A stretch of DNA of 64,000 nt from Gordius sp. MW1 (GCA_964036665.1 OZ038532.1:18255037-18319036); one strand, 5' to 3'. Positions 49,001 through 58,659 are shown, numbered from the stretch's first letter. Numbers and translations are program-made. Notes: a model not told the origin generated them from the letters alone.

Positions 49001-49882
49001 CATCTGTAAATGTTGTTGGAACATCAATTTAAAGTGTGCAATATCCTCGAATTCTTCCTAGAACCTTCCAAGCTAGGCAGACAGCTTGCCCAAATATATT
49101 CATAATTGATTGTTTATTATATTTATATCATCATCTGTAAATATTGTTGGAGCAGCAATACAAAATGTACAATGTTCTCGAATTCTTCCTAGAACCTTCC
49201 CAGCTAAGCAAACAGCTTGCCCAAATATATTCATTGTTTATTATATTTATAGCATCATCTGTAAATGTTGTTGGAGCAGCAATTTAATTTGTGCAATGTC
49301 CTCGAATTCTTTCTAGAACCTTCCAAGCTAGGCAGATAGCTTGCCCAAGTATATTCATTGTTTATTATATTTATACCATCATCTATAAATGTTGTTGGAG
49401 CAGCCATTTAATTTTTGCAATGTCCTCGAATTCTTCCTAGTAGAACCTTACAAGCTAGGCAGACAGCTTGCCCAAGTATATTAATAATTCATTGTTTATT
49501 ATATTTATATCATCATCTGTAAATGTTGTTGGAGCAGCAATACAAAATGTGCAACGTTCTCGAATTCTGCCTAGGACCTTCTAAGCTAGGCAGACAGCTT
49601 GCCCAAGTATATTCATTGTTTATTATATTTATAGCATCATCTGTAAATGTTGTTGAGCAGCAATACAAAATGTGCAAAATGTTCTCGAATTCTGCCTAGG
49701 ACCTTCCAAGCTAGGCAGACAGCTCACAGAAGTATATTTATTGTTTATTATATTTATTGCATCATCTCTAAATGTTGTTGGCGCAGCAATATAAAATGTG
49801 CAATGTTCTCGAATTCTGCCTGACCTTCCAAGCTAAGCAAACAGCTTGCCCAACTATATTCATTGTTTATTATATTTATACC
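34085..49882. repeat. Satellite array, main block (124-bp monomers, higher-order organised)
   Basis: About 125 head-to-tail monomers of about 124 bp; some are 131 bp through an ATAATTC insertion near the ATTCATTG junction. Each monomer contains TTTATTATATTTATA, CATCATCTGTAAATGTTG, GTGCAATGTTCTCGAATTC, an AGAACCTTCCAAGCTAGGCA-type segment and ACAGCTTGCC. At least five subtypes are distinguished by CAATACAAAATG, CAATACGAAATG, CAATTTAATTTG, GGCGCAGCAATATAAAATG (with a short deletion giving CTGCCTGACC) and GGAACATCAATTTAAAG. Open frames seen across it are by-products of the repeat, not genes. Confidence 0.97.
42780..49785. repeat. Two tandem 3503-bp higher-order repeat units of the satellite
   Basis: Distinctive landmarks recur at exactly 3503 bp: 43360/46863, 43858/47361, 44268/47771, 45013/48516, 45607/49110. 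One unit spans about 42780-46282 and the next 46283-49785, roughly 28 monomers each. A third starts and is cut by the Gypsy insertion at 49883. An older, related unit lies at about 37500-42780, with offset 5258 bp narrowing to 4886 bp, a change of 372 bp or three monomers. Confidence 0.9.
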
Positions 49883-50500
49883 TGTAATGTCTGGACGACC
49901 GAGTTAAAAAGGGCTGAGCGAAGGATTTAAAATAACTTTATTTACGCTAATACGTCTAAATATTTACAATTAAAGGCGATTTACAATTAAAGTGATCGGC
50001 GACGGTAAAATTATAATGTTCCGTAAAAATTACAATAAAAGGGGAAAGATGTAGGGATTGGGGACAATTACAAGGATTTAGGAAGAGTACAAAGTTTTGG
50101 AAAAATTTATAAGGACTCAATTATTGACATGGGATTTCGCTTTTATAGCTGTTGAATCTTCCCAGAGTGGTGGACTTGATTGAACGAGCAATGTACGGGA
50201 AATCTTCAGACGGGGCTGCAAAAATGAGTTCCATATGTGGCTGGGTTAAAAATTAAAATAAAAAGTAATTAAAAAAAGAAAGCGTCAAAGAAAATTAGCC
50301 ACTTCCGCGTCTAGGTTAACCCGCGGTAAAAATGCCTTCCTTTGACCAATTCCTTTTTTTAATTATAAGGATTGCAGAACCGTTCTTTAACCCTTTTACA
50401 TTAATATTAATAAAATAAATCTAAGTAAGATCAAAGTATACCGCGGACATTAAAATGCGATATACCAACATATGGTTACGTGGTATACACGTATACCACA
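49883..50500 (-). repeat. 3' LTR of copy 4
   Basis: 618 bp. On the minus strand it begins TGTGGTATACGTGTATACCA, a dyad with 8-bp arms (GTGGTATA / TATACCAC), and ends CATTACA. It is preceded on the minus strand by the purine tract AAAAGGGAAAGG (50512-50501). Confidence 0.95.
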
Positions 50501-50510
50501 CCTTTCCCTT

Positions 50511-50981
50511 TTATTGAGAAGTCGAAGGGCCAGGGCTGTCCAAATTCAGGGTGTCCATAATCACCCCGGACTCCAGCTCTGTGATATCGTTGGGTTGGGT
50601 TGTCTTTCCCAAACCGGTTTTTAATTTTAAGCACATTGGGGGCAGGTGTTTGGCCTTACACCCCCAACACTTCTTCCTTTTCAAGATCGGAGGACGGAGT
50701 AACGGTGGATTTCCAGATACGTTTCGTCGTTGCTCCCCGCTCGTATTTCCGTTTCTTCTGACCGCAGCCCCCTCCTGTCTTGGTCGTCTTGGAGATCTTG
50801 GGCGTTGTGGATACGACCTCCCGACCTGGCCTGGCGGACCCAGATAGTGCGTCAAGCTTAATAATCTTGCACTTTCGTCCGTCTCCACTTTGATTAGAAT
50901 GTATACTGGAACTCTTTCGTTCCTTGATGCCGTAGATGTCACTTCCAAATCTACGTCGCACCAAGCAGCATTAATTCTCAT
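50511..50981 (-). CDS. ORF3: basic proline-rich protein with zinc knuckle
   Basis: 156 residues, 27 bp downstream of the pol stop, in the env position but with no signal peptide or membrane segment. The N-terminal about 45 residues (MRINAAWCDVDLEV..., PVYILIKVETDESARL) are conserved in copies 2 and 3. A Pro/Arg-rich basic stretch (about 48-103) follows, then C105-x2-C108-x3-H112-x4-C117, one residue short of the classical CCHC spacing, and an acidic Ser/Pro C-terminus. The sequence GCTATTCAG abuts the ATG, like a splice acceptor. A nucleic-acid-binding, nucleocapsid-like role is plausible; function otherwise unknown. Confidence 0.75.
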   Translation of the reverse strand: MRINAAWCDVDLEVTSTASRNERVPVYILIKVETDESARLLSLTHYLGPPGQVGRSYPQRPRSPRRPRQEGAAVRRNGNTSGEQRRNVSGNPPLLRPPILKRKKCWGCKAKHLPPMCLKLKTGLGKTTQPNDITELESGVIMDTLNLDSPGPSTSQ

Positions 50982-51008
50982 CTGAATAGCAATAAACGTT
51001 GAACATAA

Positions 51009-54000
51009 TTATATAGCATCAAACAATTTTAATTGTTCAGCATGCCTAATTTCAAATTTATTTTCCTTTAAGTCCTTAACTTTGTAGATTTTAGTACCTA
51101 ACTGTTCAATAATTACACCTAACACCCATTTAGGTTTACCCAAATAGTTTCGATACCAAACTCTTTGGTTTACCGTAAACTTTGGCACACTAATACTGGG
51201 CGATGTTTGGTGTTCAGTGAACTTTAAAAAGTCGGGTGGGTACCTTAATTTACGATTCAAAAACTCATAGCTAACCGGAGCACGATTAGGATACCGTGGT
51301 GACATATTGTGATAAAGTTTAGATAACCACGTTCCGTCCTTCGTTACTTTAGCTATGTTCAACCATTTTTTAACAATACCTACATACCTTTCTACCTGCC
51401 CATTAGAGCTTGGATGGTACGGTGGAGTTAAAATATGGTTAATTTTATATTTTAAACAAAATTGTTTAAATTCGTTGCTAACAAAAGCTTTACCATTATC
51501 CGTAACAATTATCTCTGGAAACCCGTAATTCCCTATCAATTCCTTTAAAATTGTAATTGTTACTCTACTTGAAATATTTGATATAATTTTAAATTCCGTC
51601 CAACCGGAAAACGCATCTACTATTAAGATGTACCGTTTTTTATCTAATTCGAAAAAATCTATGTGTATACGCTCCCATGGAAATTTAGGACGAGGCCACC
51701 TAGATTCTTTATTTTTACGCGGCATCGGTGCATCAAGCTTACAAAGCTCACACTGCCTTACGAATTTTTGGATGTCTTTAGTTAATTGCGGCCACCAGAC
51801 GTATTGTCTGGCCAAGCCTTTCATTTTAACCATCCCACAGTGTCCCTGATGTAATATTTTTAGCACTTCCTGACGAAGCTTAATCGGTACCACTAACTTT
51901 TCATGCTTTTTAAGAACATTATTTTCTACATATAATTCGTTCATAACATGTTTAAAAGGGGTAGGTACATTAACTTTATCGTCTAAGCCTGCCAAAATAT
52001 CTTTTACTTTACATAATTCAGGGTCCGCGTTACTTTCCTTAACAATATCGTTTAAATCTAAAATATTTAAAGCATTGATTACATGTCCTCCTATTATATC
52101 ACAAGACAAAGGTAAATCATCGGCCTCAATGGTATCTGCGCCCAAACGCGATAGTACATCAGCCAAATGATTGTCCTTTCCCTTGCCGTATTTTAGGGTT
52201 AATGTAAAATTTCCCAACATTACAAGCCAACGTTGTAACCTAGGAGACATTAATAGTTCGGCGTTCGCCTTTTTAAATAAAGCAACAAGCGGCTTATGAT
52301 CTGTAACTACAGTAAACGATTTGCCAATTAAATATTCGCGACATCGTTGTAAACCGTAAATCATCGCTAATGCCTCGCGTTCTATAACAGAATATCCCAC
52401 CTCTGTTTTATTTAATTTACGCGAAAAATACAAAACTGGATGCTCCATTCCATCCTCAACCTGACATAATGCGCCTCCAATACCAATATTGGATGCATCG
52501 ACCCTTAGTATATGTTGTTTATTAGGATCAAAACATCTTAAAATGGGTTTTTTAAGCAAGATATTTTTCAAAAAATCAAATTTTTCAATATCACTTTTAC
52601 TCCATTTAAATATGATGTCTTTTTTTGTCAATTCGTACAATGGTCCAGCATATTCAGTGTAATTATTTATAAATTTACTGTAATAATTCATTAAACCCAT
52701 AAATGACGATAGTTCCTTTTTATTTGCAGGTAACTTAACATTTTTAATGGCTTCTATCTTGTCATACTTTGGTTGAATATTACCATTATTTAAAATATGT
52801 CCTAAATAGACAATTTGTTCAGTCCCAAAAACACATTTTTTAGCTGAAACTTTTAAACCTTTTAGACTAATTAAATTCAAGACCTGAACAAGACGCAAAT
52901 CATGCTCTTCTTTCGTTCGTCCCGTTATTAATATATCGTCCAAATAAAATATTATACCGTCTAAATTACTAAAAATCGACGCCATAGCACGCTGAAAAAT
53001 AGCAGCTGAAATGCTCAAGCCAAAAGGTAGCCTTTTAAATTTAAAAAGTCCGGCATCAGTATTAATTGTTAGGAGCCGCGATGACTTTTCATCTACCTGT
53101 AATTGCAAATAAGCGTTGGCAAGGTCAATTTTTGAGAAAAATTTAGCGCCTAATAATTTAACAAAAATAATTTCTAACCTTGGCAATGGGTATTTTACTT
53201 CAATGATACATTTGTTTACTGTGATTCTATAATCAGCACAAACCCTAACTGTACCGTCAGTCTTCCTGACCGGTACCAAAGGTGTAGCCCATTCTGAATA
53301 GCCAATAGGTTCAATTACGTTATCCTTTAACCATGTTTTAATTACTTCGTCGACCCTATTTTTCAAAATTAAAGGTACGCGCCTGGCAGCACAAAATTTA
53401 GGAATCGCATTTAAATCAACTCGAACCGAAAATATTTCGTCATTCAAGCATCCTAAACCAGGTTCAAAAATTTTAGAGAATTGGTTTTTTATATTATCAA
53501 TTTTGGTGTGCCATGTTGTGACCAAACTAGGCTTTGCCCCCAGATTAGCTAATTTATGGCATGTGGGTTCCAGAGGTACCCCGCACTGTAAATCGGCATG
53601 AAAAATGGGTCGTTCTTGGCAGACGGGACCTCCCGAGTTATCTGATCTATGGGCTATGCGCCCTAAATCAGAATGAAAAACGGGTGTGAAATCCCTGCAC
53701 TGTGAACTACCTGACAACGCCTTCGACATCACCATGGACTTAACATCAACCTTGAAAATTTCGCGGGCATTATTTTTATTACATAATCCCCACCATTGAA
53801 TTTGGGGCCCAATTATCCTAATCCAGGACCAGCCCATTATATTATCGACATTCTCTTTAATAATATATAAATCCAATTCAATCACAAATCCTGCCACTTT
53901 AACTAAAACATTAATCCTACCCAGGACAGTAATGAAAGTATTATCAACTTGTTTTGCAATTATATTGGCAGTTTCCAAATCACGGTTGGGCCAAAATTTT

Positions 54001-54095
54001 TTAAACGTTTTAAAACTAATTATTGAAATTGCTGCGCCAGTATCTAATATAAAAGACAGCTTAAAATTATCGACATAAAGGTGAAGCTGACGAAT
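51009..54095 (-). CDS. pol: Pol polyprotein of copy 4 (PR-RT-RH-IN)
   Basis: An open frame of about 1028 codons, closed upstream by TAA at 54098-54096. It has no ATG before the protease; DTGA lies about 17 codons in (near 54042). RT carries FYLDD (near 52945), RNase H carries RVDASNIG and TDHKPL, and integrase has an HHCC domain with CELC and catalytic residues in HIDFF, TDNGKAF and GQVERY with D-x35-E spacing. A GPY/F-like tail GKPKWVLGV ends it. Since no start codon precedes the protease and stops separate it from ORF1, splicing (candidate acceptor TTCGTCAG at 54094-54087) is the simplest route to expression. No internal stop or frameshift. Confidence 0.93.
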   Translation of the reverse strand: MRQLHLYVDNFKLSFILDTGAAISIISFKTFKKFWPNRDLETANIIAKQVDNTFITVLGRINVLVKVAGFVIELDLYIIKENVDNIMGWSWIRIIGPQIQWWGLCNKNNAREIFKVDVKSMVMSKALSGSSQCRDFTPVFHSDLGRIAHRSDNSGGPVCQERPIFHADLQCGVPLEPTCHKLANLGAKPSLVTTWHTKIDNIKNQFSKIFEPGLGCLNDEIFSVRVDLNAIPKFCAARRVPLILKNRVDEVIKTWLKDNVIEPIGYSEWATPLVPVRKTDGTVRVCADYRITVNKCIIEVKYPLPRLEIIFVKLLGAKFFSKIDLANAYLQLQVDEKSSRLLTINTDAGLFKFKRLPFGLSISAAIFQRAMASIFSNLDGIIFYLDDILITGRTKEEHDLRLVQVLNLISLKGLKVSAKKCVFGTEQIVYLGHILNNGNIQPKYDKIEAIKNVKLPANKKELSSFMGLMNYYSKFINNYTEYAGPLYELTKKDIIFKWSKSDIEKFDFLKNILLKKPILRCFDPNKQHILRVDASNIGIGGALCQVEDGMEHPVLYFSRKLNKTEVGYSVIEREALAMIYGLQRCREYLIGKSFTVVTDHKPLVALFKKANAELLMSPRLQRWLVMLGNFTLTLKYGKGKDNHLADVLSRLGADTIEADDLPLSCDIIGGHVINALNILDLNDIVKESNADPELCKVKDILAGLDDKVNVPTPFKHVMNELYVENNVLKKHEKLVVPIKLRQEVLKILHQGHCGMVKMKGLARQYVWWPQLTKDIQKFVRQCELCKLDAPMPRKNKESRWPRPKFPWERIHIDFFELDKKRYILIVDAFSGWTEFKIISNISSRVTITILKELIGNYGFPEIIVTDNGKAFVSNEFKQFCLKYKINHILTPPYHPSSNGQVERYVGIVKKWLNIAKVTKDGTWLSKLYHNMSPRYPNRAPVSYEFLNRKLRYPPDFLKFTEHQTSPSISVPKFTVNQRVWYRNYLGKPKWVLGVIIEQLGTKIYKVKDLKENKFEIRHAEQLKLFDAI

Positions 54096-54517
54096 TTAAA
54101 ATTTTATTTATATCTACCATGCGCATATCTATATAGTTCGAACTATCCTGCGCTAGTCAATCAAACACAGCCTGCCCACTGGCAGCTGTTTGCGCTTGAT
54201 TGACGTCCCCTGCATTTATAACAAAATTTCCCGTCCGCAACCTCTTTCGTGTTATAATTATTTGAAGTTGTTGGTGCGTTAAAACTTGGGAAGTTTTTGT
54301 GGGTAAATCTATGGTCTGTGTAGGGTTTATTGGGGTGCGCATAATTACTAAAATTATTTCTCGGGCCGCGTTGTGCAAAATTTTCCGAAATATATCTGAA
54401 ATTTTCATTATTACGCCTTTTAAAGTATTTATTATCACAATCTTTCTTAAGGTGTCCCCGTTGCCCACATCCGTAACACCTTATATTAGACTTGAGATTA
54501 GACTTAAGTAAAAAAAC
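54087..54517 (-). other. Candidate intron of copy 4 removing the zinc knuckle
   Basis: Donor AAG|GTTTTT after codon 46 of ORF1 (intron start 54517) and acceptor TTCGTCAG ending at 54087. Both are in phase 0, so the join keeps the protease frame. The layout parallels the 16819-17193 candidate in copy 2 (431 versus 375 bp). Other donors (CTT|GTATAT, AGA|GTAGAA) are also in phase 0. The choice is inferred. Confidence 0.4.
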
Positions 54518-54655
54518 CTTTTCTACTCTTTTCAATTTATACCACACAAATAAAACTAGTACGGTTAAAATTGATATATATACAAGTAATTTATCCGCGC
54601 ACAAATAATTAAAAAAATTAATGCCAATCGACGGTGGCGTGTAAAAACCAAACAT
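54161..54655 (-). CDS. ORF1 (mini-Gag): membrane segment plus CCHC zinc knuckle, no capsid
   Basis: 164 residues from the ATG at 54655. A short N-terminus is followed by one strongly hydrophobic segment, LLVYISILTVLVLFVWYKL (about residues 23-41), and a Lys/Arg-rich stop-transfer-like stretch. The zinc knuckle CYGCGQRGHLKKDC (C-x2-C-x4-H-x4-C) follows, then an Asn/Arg/Pro-rich region and a C-terminal CYKC...C....C cluster. Typical Gypsy Gag proteins are 250-450 residues with a capsid domain, which is missing. Copy 2 has the same layout. It could anchor RNA at a membrane; that is inference. Confidence 0.78.
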   Translation of the reverse strand: MFGFYTPPSIGINFFNYLCADKLLVYISILTVLVLFVWYKLKRVEKVFLLKSNLKSNIRCYGCGQRGHLKKDCDNKYFKRRNNENFRYISENFAQRGPRNNFSNYAHPNKPYTDHRFTHKNFPSFNAPTTSNNYNTKEVADGKFCYKCRGRQSSANSCQWAGCV

Positions 54656-55133
54656 TATAAATTACCAAATTCAATCCAAACTATATTAAAATCAATTAGA
54701 CTAAATAATTTAAATAGAAATCAAATTTAATCAAACCAAGCAATCTAAATTAATTAAATTAAATAATTTAAATAGAAAATCAAATTTAATTAAACCAAGC
54801 AATTTAATCAAAATTAATTAAGAAATTTACCAAAAGTTTGCGTTTAATTAAAAAAATTAAAATTAAACAAGAGCAAATTAATTATTACAACGTATACAGT
54901 AACCATTTTATTAAGCATAGACGTATATAATAATTATTCAATGTAATTATTGTTATCAACAATATGATTATCAAACATAAAAACCCTTTATCCATTATTA
55001 TGCATTAATAAATTTTTTTTACAATAGAAATTTTCACTGATTTTATTCCAACATTTTAATAAAACAAATACTAATTTTACGTTAATATTTAAATATAAAA
55101 TATTTTTACTTACAATTCCTTTTTTTTAAGAAG

Positions 55134-55151
55134 AGGGCGAATCTGACACCA
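55134..55151 (-). promoter_or_regulatory. Primer binding site of copy 4, tRNA-Leu-like
   Basis: On the minus strand, two bases after the 5' LTR, TGGTGTCAGA matches the complement of the tRNA-Leu 3' end (…TCTGACACCA). The match stops after about 10 bases. Confidence 0.65.
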
Positions 55152-55153
55152 AA

Positions 55154-55771
55154 TGTAATGTCTGGACGACCGAGTTAAAAAGGGCTGAGCGAAGGATTTA
55201 AAATAACTTTATTTACGCTAATACGTCTAAATATTTACAATTAAAGGCGATTTACAATTAAAGTGATCGGCGACGGTAAAATTATAATGTTCCGTAAAAA
55301 TTACAATAAAAGGGGAAAGATGTAGGGATTGGGGACAATTACAAGGATTTAGGAAGAGTACAAAGTTTTGGAAAAATTTATAAGGACTCAATTATTGACA
55401 TGGGATTTCGCTTTTATAGCTGTTGAATCTTCCCAGAGTGGTGGACTTGATTGAACGAGCAATGTACGGGAAATCTTCAGACGGGGCTGCAAAAATGAGT
55501 TCCATATGTGGCTGGGTTAAAAATTAAAATAAAAAGTAATTAAAAAAAGAAAGCGTCAAAGAAAATTAGCCACTTCCGCGTCTAGGTTAACCCGCGGTAA
55601 AAATGCCTTCCTTTGACCAATTCCTTTTTTTAATTATAAGGATTGCAGAACCGTTCTTTAACCCTTTTACATTAATATTAATAAAATAAATCTAAGTAAG
55701 ATCAAAGTATACCGCGGACATTAAAATGCGATATACCAACATATGGTTACGTGGTATACACGTATACCACA
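55154..55771 (-). repeat. 5' LTR of copy 4
   Basis: 618 bp, matching the 3' LTR base for base as far as can be checked by eye. The right ATACC duplication follows at 55772-55776. Confidence 0.95.
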
Positions 55772-56104
55772 ATACCATCATCTGTAAATGTTGTTGGAAC
55801 ATCAATTTAAAGTGTGCAATGTCCTCGAATTCTTCCTAGAACCTTCCAAGCTAGGCAGACAGCTTGCCCAAGTATATTCATAATTCATTGTTTATTATAA
55901 TTATATCATCATCTGTAAATGTTGTTGGAGCAGCAATACAAAATGTGCAATGTTCTCGAATTCTGCCTAGGACCTTCTAAGCTAGGCAGACAGCTTGCCC
56001 AAGTATATTCATTGTTTATTATATTTATAGCATCATCTTTAAATGTTGTTGGAGCAGCAATACGAAATGTGCAATGTTCTCGAATTCTTCCTAGAACCTT
56101 CCAA
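55772..56104. repeat. Satellite array, short block between two insertions
   Basis: Continues the monomer interrupted at 49882 (ATACCATCATCTG...) for about 2.7 monomers. It then breaks inside AGAACCTTCCAA at the DNA transposon insertion. Confidence 0.95.
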
Positions 56105-58659
56105 GGGTTCCTAGGCTAAATCCCGAAAGCGCACAATCCCGAATTTTAATGCTACACTTTTACGGCAATTAACATATGGTAAAAAATATGCAATCATATA
56201 ATCAAGCTTTTAATGAATATTTGGTTGAGAGAACAAATCAAGATAATACAGAAAGTATAAGTAAGCTTAATATCTAAATATTTATAAATTATCTTTAGAA
56301 TTTAAAAAGTCGAGTAGAAAAAATTTGATTCTGACCCATAAAGACTTGGATTATACCAAAATTAAAGATGGAAAACTTTATCATTTGTTAATTGTTAAAG
56401 CTTAATTTCATCAAATAAAAGTCTATTCTAGATATAAATAGGTTATCATAATTCCTTAAATTAATACTGAGATTCTTAAAAGTGCAGGAGATATTTAGAT
56501 AACTCTTGACATCTCACATGAAGGTAACTTATAATTCTTAGCACTTATATATTATATAGCTTATTCAAATTATTTGTAAGTTTATTTATAACATTCTATG
56601 ATTTTTTAGGAGAGGGTGTATCAGTTCTTCCTACAAATCTTTAGATTATACAACAGAGCTAGAGTATTATCATTTGTTAATTGTTAAAGCTTAATTACAT
56701 CAAATAAAAGTCTATTCTAGATATAAATAGGTTAAATCAATGATTCCTTAAATTAATACTGAGATTCTTAAAAGTGCAGGAGATATTTAGATAACTCTTA
56801 GGTAAAGTTTCTTTGAATATGACTAATTTTGCTCATAACAAAAATAGCTTTTTTAATTTTATGATGAACATATTAAATAAGGTACAAACTATAAATTTAG
56901 AAAATTTGGCTAAAAAAAACTTAAAAACAAAAATTAATAGAATCGTCCAAACTTAAGGAAGTGTTGACACTTTAAATAAAAATACATCATATAAGGTTAT
57001 ATTTAATAATATGAAAAAATCTAAATGTAATGTCTATAAACATATACAACTATAAAAATGATAATTTTTGTGTAAAAATGAGTATCAAATTTAATTTATT
57101 GTAGATTAAAATGAAAATTATAATTAAGTAACTTAATAAACATAGTATAATGAGTTCATTAATTTAGAATTTTTGTGTATTAAGTTGCTAAGCTTTAATA
57201 ATATTTACTATAATGTATAAACTCTTAAAACTATAAAATTAGATTATAAAACAAAGCTAAAATATTGTTATTTGTTGATTGTTAGAGCTTAATTTTATCA
57301 AATAAAAGCCTATGCTAGATATATATAGATTAAATGAATGAAAGTATAACCAATCTTTTACTCATTGATAGATTACTCATTATTTACAATTTTATAACCA
57401 TAAATTCAACAAATTCCATAAAATGGTATCAGAAATATACATGTAATATTTTCCAAAACAAAATTTTTATAATGTGGGTCTAACTTAAATTTCTATATGA
57501 CAATAAGTATATTATTGATATTTCTTGAAATTAAGTTTGGTAAAATATAAAATTTTTCACATTCCTAAAAAAGTTATTGATAGGTACCAGATTTTCATAA
57601 CCTGCTATAACATTTTCTAATTAGACTTTTTAAAACAAGAACAAGATTTTAAGGCATTTTTTTGCTAGGCTCTTTGGTAAGCATTAAATGTAAAAATTGG
57701 GGTAAGAGTTTCATCCATCAATCATCTTATATATCAATATAACAGCACATCAATAAGTAAACATTAGTTGAGGTAGATAAAAATAAAATAGAAATAGTTA
57801 GTGATTTAGTTATAAATAAATTTGCCTTATAATAATAGCAAAAACTTAATACAAAAGCTTATCTAATCACATGCACATTGATACTAATCATATTTAACAA
57901 TGATCCCTTTACAATCTTATAGGATCTAAATTAAGTTATATAGCATCATAAATTGTATGAATAATTTCTATTTAATCTAATGGCTAAAGAGATTGCCCTT
58001 TTAAAATTTAATATTTTTTCTATTAAAGTACAAAAAAACTTTAACAAATTTCTTATATGTTTACTTGCTGAGATTATACTCTGTAACTATATCACTTAAC
58101 GTTCTAAATATTCCATTAATCAACTTTTATAAAAGAATCTAGAGGCATGGGATAGCACTGGGATGATATCCTTTATATAATACTTAAATTTATTATATAT
58201 TGCTTATTTATACACCACCTTATACCAAACAAACGTATATCAGTTAATTATATAATTAGTAAATTGTAAAGGTTCCACCCAAATATAGCTCTTGAGTACA
58301 TAATACCCAAACATTATTGTATACCTAATAGGATTAATGATTCCCTGATTTTAAATACGTTAAAATTACCTTAGATATTGATTCCAAACGATTATTATTA
58401 ATGGCATCCTTTAATTTATACCTTGTCACTAAATATTAATACTCATCAGTGATCTGTAAATAAAGCTATATTATGTTACTTGGTGCAGAGGTTAATTAAA
58501 TGTGATTCTTACATAAGTAAATTGTAAAGGGGCACCCAAATCTTGCTCTTGATTATGGATAAAACTTTAAAATTAAAAAACATATGGAAATTTGAAAATC
58601 GTAGCAGTAGCATTATTGTAGCTTCGGGATTGTGCCTTTTCGGGATTTAGCCTATATCC
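56105..58659. mobile_element. 2.55-kb non-autonomous DNA transposon in the satellite
   Basis: Flanked by an 8-bp duplication CCTTCCAA (56097-56104 and 58660-58667). Inverted ends share TAGGCTAAATCCCGAAA (56112-56128; complement ending 58654) and then GCACAATCCCGAA (56131-56143; complement 58623-58635), so each end has two CCCGAA blocks. No ORF longer than short AT-rich frames is present. Inside, a block of about 130 bp is repeated (56381-56507 and 56670-56799), with a partial third copy near 57268-57335. An 8-bp duplication suggests hAT or a related superfamily. Confidence 0.88.

Larger units (their letters stand above)
49883..55771 (-). mobile_element. Young, complete Mag-like Gypsy element (copy 4) inserted in the satellite
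   Basis: 5889 bp with 618-bp LTRs that look identical, TG...CA ends and a perfect 5-bp duplication ATACC (49878-49882, 55772-55776). Removing it restores the satellite consensus TTTATACCATCATCTG. On the minus strand it has a primer site with tRNA-Leu-like TGGTGTCAGA, a 498-bp leader, ORF1 (membrane segment plus zinc knuckle), pol and ORF3, then a polypurine tract. Intact ORFs plus matching LTRs suggest very recent transposition. The absence of any capsid-sized coding region is unusual. Confidence 0.95.

Noticed and set aside
54096-54161. Simple frameshift joining ORF1 and pol in copy 4
   Set aside because: The pol frame has a stop at 54098-54096, downstream of the ORF1 stop, so no ribosomal slip before the ORF1 stop can reach the protease.
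54157-54468. Second ORF overlapping ORF1 of copy 4
   Set aside because: Its frame is a shadow of ORF1, which carries the zinc knuckle and the hydrophobic helix; no motif is seen in the shadow.
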